Assembly (NCBI GenBank): GCA_950075905.1
Contig: CATMVR010000018.1
Location: forward strand, 1 to 18,714
Direction: 5' to 3'
From: an uncultured Persicitalea sp.
Lineage (GTDB): Bacteria > Bacteroidota > Bacteroidia > Cytophagales > Spirosomataceae
DNA: 18,714 nucleotides
Shown here: in pieces, positions 15,715 to 18,714 of the stretch
How positions within the stretch are numbered: the first letter of the stretch is position 1
How the letters are laid out: every line of letters begins with the position of its first letter
Position numbers and translations under genes: made by a program
The notes under the pieces: model-generated
Database searches by the model: none
What the model saw: only the letters and a program-made list of their open reading frames with translations
What the model was told of the DNA's origin: nothing

Positions 15715-15722
15715 TAAACTTA
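15715..15722 (-). promoter_or_regulatory. Possible -7 box of the response-regulator/kinase operon
   Basis: The minus strand reads TAAGTTTA, one mismatch from TAnnTTTG, 25 bp before the ATG at 15689. No clear -33 element. Confidence 0.25.
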
Positions 15723-15768
15723 CGAAAAAGACATGGTATTTTAGCTTAGAGCACCACGTCCCATCTGC

Positions 15769-15788
15769 GTCATGCCCCTGTGCATGAC
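15769..15788. promoter_or_regulatory. 7-bp inverted repeat between divergent genes, operator-like
   Basis: GTCATGC (15769-15775) and GCATGAC (15782-15788) are perfect inverted copies with a 6-bp spacer, about 80 bp upstream of the response-regulator start. The size suits a dimeric regulator, but OmpR-family proteins usually bind direct repeats, so autoregulation is not clearly implied. Confidence 0.25.
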
Positions 15789-15938
15789 TTCAAAGGCAGT
15801 TCCTGGCCCATTCAGCACGTTAAGTACTCCTATTTACACCCAAAAGCAATTCCGGGAGAGGAGAGAAGAATTGGGGGCAAAATTCCACCAAATACGGAAA
15901 GGTTCCCATTTGTAGGCAGAAGAAACAGCCAAAAGCAC

Positions 15939-15946
15939 TATTTTTG
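15939..15946 (+). promoter_or_regulatory. Candidate -7 box of pgi
   Basis: TATTTTTG is a perfect match to TAnnTTTG, 47 bp before the pgi ATG, giving a leader of about 40 nt. No TTG stands at the usual 19-bp distance upstream. Confidence 0.4.
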
Positions 15947-15993
15947 TAGAGTATGTACATTTAGAATTATCCAGAAACCTTATTTCTTTTTTC

Positions 15994-17643
15994 ATGCTGC
16001 CAGCTATCCCTTTTGATCAGACCGCCGCTTACAAGAAGTTGAAAACGCATCATAAAAGCATTTCTAAAAAGCATTTGCGTGCCCTTTTTGCCGAAGATCC
16101 CAATCGTTTCAAAAAGTTTTCCATCCGGCTGGGAGATATCATTCTCGACTATTCCAAAAACCGCATCAATGGCCGCACCCGCGCGTATCTGTGCCAACTT
16201 GCCGAAGAGTGCCAGCTGGGAGACGCCATTGAGCAGATGTTTACGGGCCAAAAGATCAACGCCACCGAAGACCGCGCCGTGCTGCACGTAGCTCTGCGCA
16301 ACCGCTCCAATACGCCTATCCTGGTCGATGGCAAAGATGTGATGCCCGATGTAAACGAGGTACTTGATAAAATGAAGGAATTTTCGGGAAAAGTACGGAA
16401 CGGTTCCTGGAAAGGCTATACCGGAAAGAGCATTACCGACATTGTGAACATCGGTATCGGCGGTAGTGACCTGGGGCCGGTGATGGTTACGGAAGCCCTT
16501 AAAGCCTTCGGGAAGAAGGATTTGCACGTACATTTTGTCTCCAATGTAGACGGTACCCACATTGCCGAAACGCTCAAAAATCTTAATGCCGAAACCACGC
16601 TGTTCATGATCGCGTCCAAGACATTCACCACCCAGGAAACGATGGCCAACGCGCACTCCGCCCGGGCGTGGTTTCTGGATGCGGCCATTGAGGACGAGTA
16701 TGTTAAGAAGCATTTTGTGGCTATCTCGACCAATCAGACGGAGGTAGAGAAATTTGGCATTGACCCGGCCAATATGTTTGGCTTCTGGGATTGGGTCGGT
16801 GGTCGCTACTCGCTGTGGTCGGCCATCGGGCTTTCTATTGCCTGCTTCATCGGCTTTCAGAATTTTGAGCAACTACTGGCCGGGGCGCACGATATGGACA
16901 ACCACTTCCGAACCACCAAGTTTGAGCGCAACATGCCCGTGATGCTGGCCCTGCTGGGTATCTGGTACAACAATTTCTTCGACGCCCAATCGCACGCCAT
17001 ACTGCCTTACGACCAGTACCTGCACCGCTTTGCGGCCTACTTTCAGCAGGGAGATATGGAGAGCAACGGCAAGTACGTCGGGCGCGATGGTGAGCCGGTT
17101 TCGTATCAAACGGGGCCGATTATCTGGGGAGAGCCCGGTACCAACGGGCAGCATGCCTTCTACCAGCTCATCCATCAGGGTACCAAGCTCGTTCCCTGCG
17201 ATTTTATAGCGCCGGCCCTGAGCCACAACCCGCTCAACGACCACCACAAGATGCTGCTCTCGAACTTTTTTGCTCAGACTGAGGCGCTTATGAATGGGAA
17301 GACCCACGAGGAAGCTCAGGCCGAACTGGAAGCTAGTGGTAAAAGTAAAGAAGTTGTTGATTTTCTAACGCCGTTCAAAGTGTTTGAAGGCAACCGCCCT
17401 ACCAACTCTATCCTGGTCAAAAAGGTGACGCCGCGGGTATTGGGTAGCCTTATTGCCATGTACGAGCACAAGATATTTGTACAGGGTATTATCTGGAATA
17501 TTTTCAGCTTCGATCAGTGGGGCGTGGAGTTGGGCAAGCAACTGGCCAACAAGATTTATCCCGAGCTGCAAAATGACTGGCCCATCGAAAACCACGACAG
17601 CTCTACCAACGGGCTGATCAATCAGTACAAACGCTGGCGGTAG
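15994..17643 (+). CDS. pgi: Glucose-6-phosphate isomerase
   Basis: Cytosolic enzyme interconverting glucose 6-phosphate and fructose 6-phosphate in glycolysis and gluconeogenesis. At 549 residues it matches the long E. coli/animal-type PGI. Both signature motifs are present: DWVGGRYSLWSAIG (266-279) and the C-terminal FDQWGVELGK (506-515). Phosphate-binding IGIGGSDLG is at 153-161 and SKTFTTQET at 208-216. Catalytic residues are Glu356 (GDMESNGK), His387 (TNGQHAFYQ) and Lys515; Arg271 lies in signature 1. Nothing is missing. It stands alone, divergent from the response-regulator operon, and is followed by the repeat-rich region at 17650-17867. Confidence 0.98.
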   Translation: MLPAIPFDQTAAYKKLKTHHKSISKKHLRALFAEDPNRFKKFSIRLGDIILDYSKNRINGRTRAYLCQLAEECQLGDAIEQMFTGQKINATEDRAVLHVALRNRSNTPILVDGKDVMPDVNEVLDKMKEFSGKVRNGSWKGYTGKSITDIVNIGIGGSDLGPVMVTEALKAFGKKDLHVHFVSNVDGTHIAETLKNLNAETTLFMIASKTFTTQETMANAHSARAWFLDAAIEDEYVKKHFVAISTNQTEVEKFGIDPANMFGFWDWVGGRYSLWSAIGLSIACFIGFQNFEQLLAGAHDMDNHFRTTKFERNMPVMLALLGIWYNNFFDAQSHAILPYDQYLHRFAAYFQQGDMESNGKYVGRDGEPVSYQTGPIIWGEPGTNGQHAFYQLIHQGTKLVPCDFIAPALSHNPLNDHHKMLLSNFFAQTEALMNGKTHEEAQAELEASGKSKEVVDFLTPFKVFEGNRPTNSILVKKVTPRVLGSLIAMYEHKIFVQGIIWNIFSFDQWGVELGKQLANKIYPELQNDWPIENHDSSTNGLINQYKRWR

Positions 17644-17649
17644 GGGGTG

Positions 17650-17685
17650 ATTGGTGGATTGGTTATTGGTGGATTGGTTATTTGT
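17650..17685 (+). repeat. Heptamer/octamer repeat array, left copy
   Basis: Five consecutive units derived from ATTGGTT/ATTGGTGG: ATTGGTGG, ATTGGTT, ATTGGTGG, ATTGGTT, ATTTGT. The first four form two perfect copies of a 15-bp unit (17650-17664 and 17665-17679). It begins 7 bp after the pgi stop. A similar array in the opposite orientation lies at 17831-17867. Confidence 0.75.
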
Positions 17686-17688
17686 ATA

Positions 17689-17738
17689 GCAGGGCTTGTT
17701 CCTTAATGCTGTCATTAGCTTTTGTGGACAAGCCCTGC
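17689..17738. repeat. 11-bp perfect inverted repeat with 28-nt loop
   Basis: GCAGGGCTTGT (17689-17699) pairs exactly with ACAAGCCCTGC (17728-17738). It lies 45 bp after the pgi stop, between the two heptamer arrays. The loop is long and no T-tract follows, so it is not a standard terminator, although it could still end pgi transcripts. Confidence 0.55.
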
Positions 17739-17830
17739 CGGGTATTGGTATACAGGCACTTTATGCTAAGTTTACTCGTTCTTAATTTAGTGATAAAGAG
17801 ATTGTTGATAATCAGACATTACCTCAATCT

Positions 17831-17867
17831 CCACCAATAACCATTCCACCACTAACAAATAACCAAT
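17831..17867 (-). repeat. Heptamer/octamer repeat array, right copy in opposite orientation
   Basis: Read on the minus strand it contains ATTGGTTATTTGT (identical to 17673-17685) and GGTGGAATGGTTATTGGTGG (19 of 20 identical to 17653-17672), but in the reverse block order to the left copy. It runs into the ATG of the 65-residue gene at 17866. Confidence 0.7.
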
Positions 17868-18063
17868 GTGTGTAAACCTGAAAACGTTCAATGAGTCTTT
17901 TCGTAAATGGGCCGAGGAGCGGGAGGAAGAAGAGGAACTGGTATTTGGACAGGCCGAAGTACCGGTGCCGGATGAAGCCGTAAATGAACTGTTACTGACT
18001 GATCTGGACAGAAAAAAAATCATAGCCCGACAGCAACACAAGGAGGGTGAAGGTTTTTTATAA
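17866..18063 (+). CDS. Hypothetical small acidic protein
   Basis: A 65-residue protein that I do not recognise. After MCVNLKTFNESFRKWAEERE comes a run of Glu, then VFGQAEVPVPDEAVNELL and a basic stretch with DLDRKKIIARQQHKEG. It looks helical and strongly charged, with no signal peptide or membrane segment. Third codon positions favour G/C as in neighbouring genes, which supports real coding. An in-frame stop (TAA at 17860-17862) directly precedes the ATG codon's upstream neighbour, so no longer start exists. The DinB-family gene follows after 31 bp on the same strand, suggesting co-transcription. Its ATG sits at the edge of the right heptamer array, so its translation start lies in repeat DNA. 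Confidence 0.55.
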   Translation: MCVNLKTFNESFRKWAEEREEEEELVFGQAEVPVPDEAVNELLLTDLDRKKIIARQQHKEGEGFL

Positions 18064-18094
18064 ATTTCAATTTTACTCTATCTCCAACAATACA

Positions 18095-18616
18095 ATGGCT
18101 GAACTACAGCGTGAAGTCTGGCAGCGGGGCCCCATCGAAGAGGTGCCCCCACTTTTGCAGCCAGTGGCCCATGCCTTATTACAAGCCCGCGAAGAGATCG
18201 CTAAACTTATGGAAAGCTTTGACGGTACTTTGCTCTGGGAACGACCGGCCGGGCTGGCGTCGACCGGGTTTCACTTACAGCACCTCACGGGAGTACTTGA
18301 CCGCCTGTTTACCTACGCACAGGGGGAGGCGCTCTGTGAAAGGCAACGGGTGGCTCTGGAAAAAGAGGGACAGCCCGTAGAGGTAAATGACCCGAAGGCT
18401 TTTCTTGTTGAGCACTTCAACTCTCAGGTTGATCAAGCGCTGGAACAGTTGAAATGTACCTCGGAAAATGAGCTAACCGCCCCCCGGGGCATTGGGAAAG
18501 CGCAGTTGCCCACGACAGTCATCGGCCTACTTTTCCACGCCGCCGAGCATACCATGCGCCACGTTGGGCAGCTACATGTTACGGTGAAAGTGTTGATGGC
18601 GGGGCAGTCAGCTTAG
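18095..18616 (+). CDS. DinB family protein (DinB/YfiT-like four-helix metalloprotein)
   Basis: Cytosolic four-helix-bundle protein of 173 residues from the ATG at 18095. Candidate metal-binding histidines are in FHLQHLTG (His60/His63) and in FHAAEHTMRHVGQL (His152 and His156), the HxxxH pair typical of DinB_2 proteins. Characterised relatives include thiol-dependent transferases and stress-induced proteins, but most have no known reaction. A GTG start at 18047 in the same frame would overlap the upstream gene and add 16 unconvincing residues. The last 9 bp overlap the tail of the convergent gene at the right edge. Confidence 0.85.
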   Translation: MAELQREVWQRGPIEEVPPLLQPVAHALLQAREEIAKLMESFDGTLLWERPAGLASTGFHLQHLTGVLDRLFTYAQGEALCERQRVALEKEGQPVEVNDPKAFLVEHFNSQVDQALEQLKCTSENELTAPRGIGKAQLPTTVIGLLFHAAEHTMRHVGQLHVTVKVLMAGQSA

Positions 18617-18714
18617 TTCTGCCAGTAGTTCTTCCAGATCCAGGTGCCGGGTGTACATATTGAGGCTACCGTCGGGATGAAAAGGCCACTCCTCCCGGGG
18701 GCGGTCCCAGTAGA
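18608..18714 (-). CDS. C-terminal fragment of an unidentified protein, 5' part beyond window
   Basis: The minus strand is open from the window edge to a TGA at 18610-18608, giving 34 residues that include YWDRPREEWPFHPDGSLNMY and end in LDLEELLAELS. The composition (W, D, R, H and P in an ordered pattern, GC-rich third positions) looks like genuine coding sequence, unlike the other frames. I do not recognise the family. It overlaps the 3' end of the DinB-family gene by 9 bp, tail to tail. Confidence 0.6.
   Translation of the reverse strand, partial: YWDRPREEWPFHPDGSLNMYTRHLDLEELLAELS

Larger units (their letters stand above)
15690..15993. other. Divergent intergenic region between the response-regulator gene and pgi
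   Basis: 304 bp without a supportable gene. It contains a candidate -7 box for each flanking gene and one 7-bp inverted repeat, listed separately. A plus-strand open frame of 78 codons here has no family resemblance and a composition like noncoding sequence. Confidence 0.6.

Noticed and set aside
15780..16016. Small plus-strand gene of 78 codons in front of pgi
   Set aside because: It overlaps the pgi start in another frame, has no homology-like features, and overlaps the candidate pgi promoter.
15967..16872. Minus-strand open frame of 301 codons
   Set aside because: Antisense to pgi, which is unambiguous by motifs and length; the frame has no recognisable domain.
17650..17867. CRISPR-like or tandem repeat array with spacers
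   Set aside because: Units are only 7-8 bp, adjacent without unique spacers, and oppositely oriented in the two arrays; no cas genes are present.
17787..18041. Minus-strand open frame of 84 codons, serine-rich
   Set aside because: Antisense to the acidic 65-residue gene: the Ser run is simply the reverse complement of its Glu codons (gag/gaa/gaa). The plus strand has better codon bias.

Overview
The window looks like a chromosomal segment of a Bacteroidota member, most likely a Cytophagales/Spirosomataceae-type organism (inference). The signs are a SusC/SusD outer-membrane pair, a secreted cellulase ending in what looks like a type IX secretion (T9SS) sorting domain, and promoter-like TAnnTTTG (-7) boxes. 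Weak or absent Shine-Dalgarno sites and moderate GC content agree. No rRNA, tRNA, CRISPR array or intact transposase gene was seen.

Layout. (1) 1-1640, minus: a modular GH5 endoglucanase running off the left edge, divergent from (2) 1815-4260, plus: a penicillin-acylase-family Ntn hydrolase and a YaeR-like VOC protein 13 bp apart. (3) 4263-5783, minus: a polytopic GT39/PMT-type glycosyltransferase, convergent with the VOC gene. (4) 5784-6087: a divergent promoter region that carries a 160-bp MITE-like element with 17-bp terminal inverted repeats flanked by TAA. (5) 6088-7323, plus: an M14 zinc carboxypeptidase lipoprotein, ending in a bidirectional terminator shared with (6) 7382-12016, minus: a SusD-like lipoprotein and its SusC/RagA TonB-dependent partner. 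The susC leader holds a perfect 39-bp palindrome plus T-tract and an 8-bp direct repeat with 21-bp period. (7) 12287-13384, minus: a secreted SGNH/DUF4886 hydrolase and a small two-helix membrane protein. (8) 13385-13623: noncoding, with a three-tier nested hairpin. (9) 13624-15689, minus: an OmpR-type response regulator and histidine kinase overlapping by ATGA. (10) 15994-17643, plus: glucose-6-phosphate isomerase. (11) 17644-17865: two opposed arrays of 7/8-bp repeats bracketing a separate inverted repeat. (12) 17866-18616, plus: a 65-residue acidic protein and a DinB-family protein, convergent with the 3' end of an unidentified minus-strand gene at the right edge.

How the genes fit together. 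The SusC/SusD pair imports an unknown oligomer. The nearby SGNH hydrolase could trim acyl groups from it, and the RR/HK pair lies close by, but nothing in the sequence proves a link. The GH5 enzyme, acylase, carboxypeptidase and SGNH hydrolase all carry export signals, so much of the window concerns degradation or modification of extracellular or periplasmic material. I do not see a clearly new multi-gene system. The least-explained signals are noncoding: the MITE-like insertion in a gene leader, the susC leader architecture, the nested hairpin at 13491-13554, and the opposed heptamer arrays after pgi.
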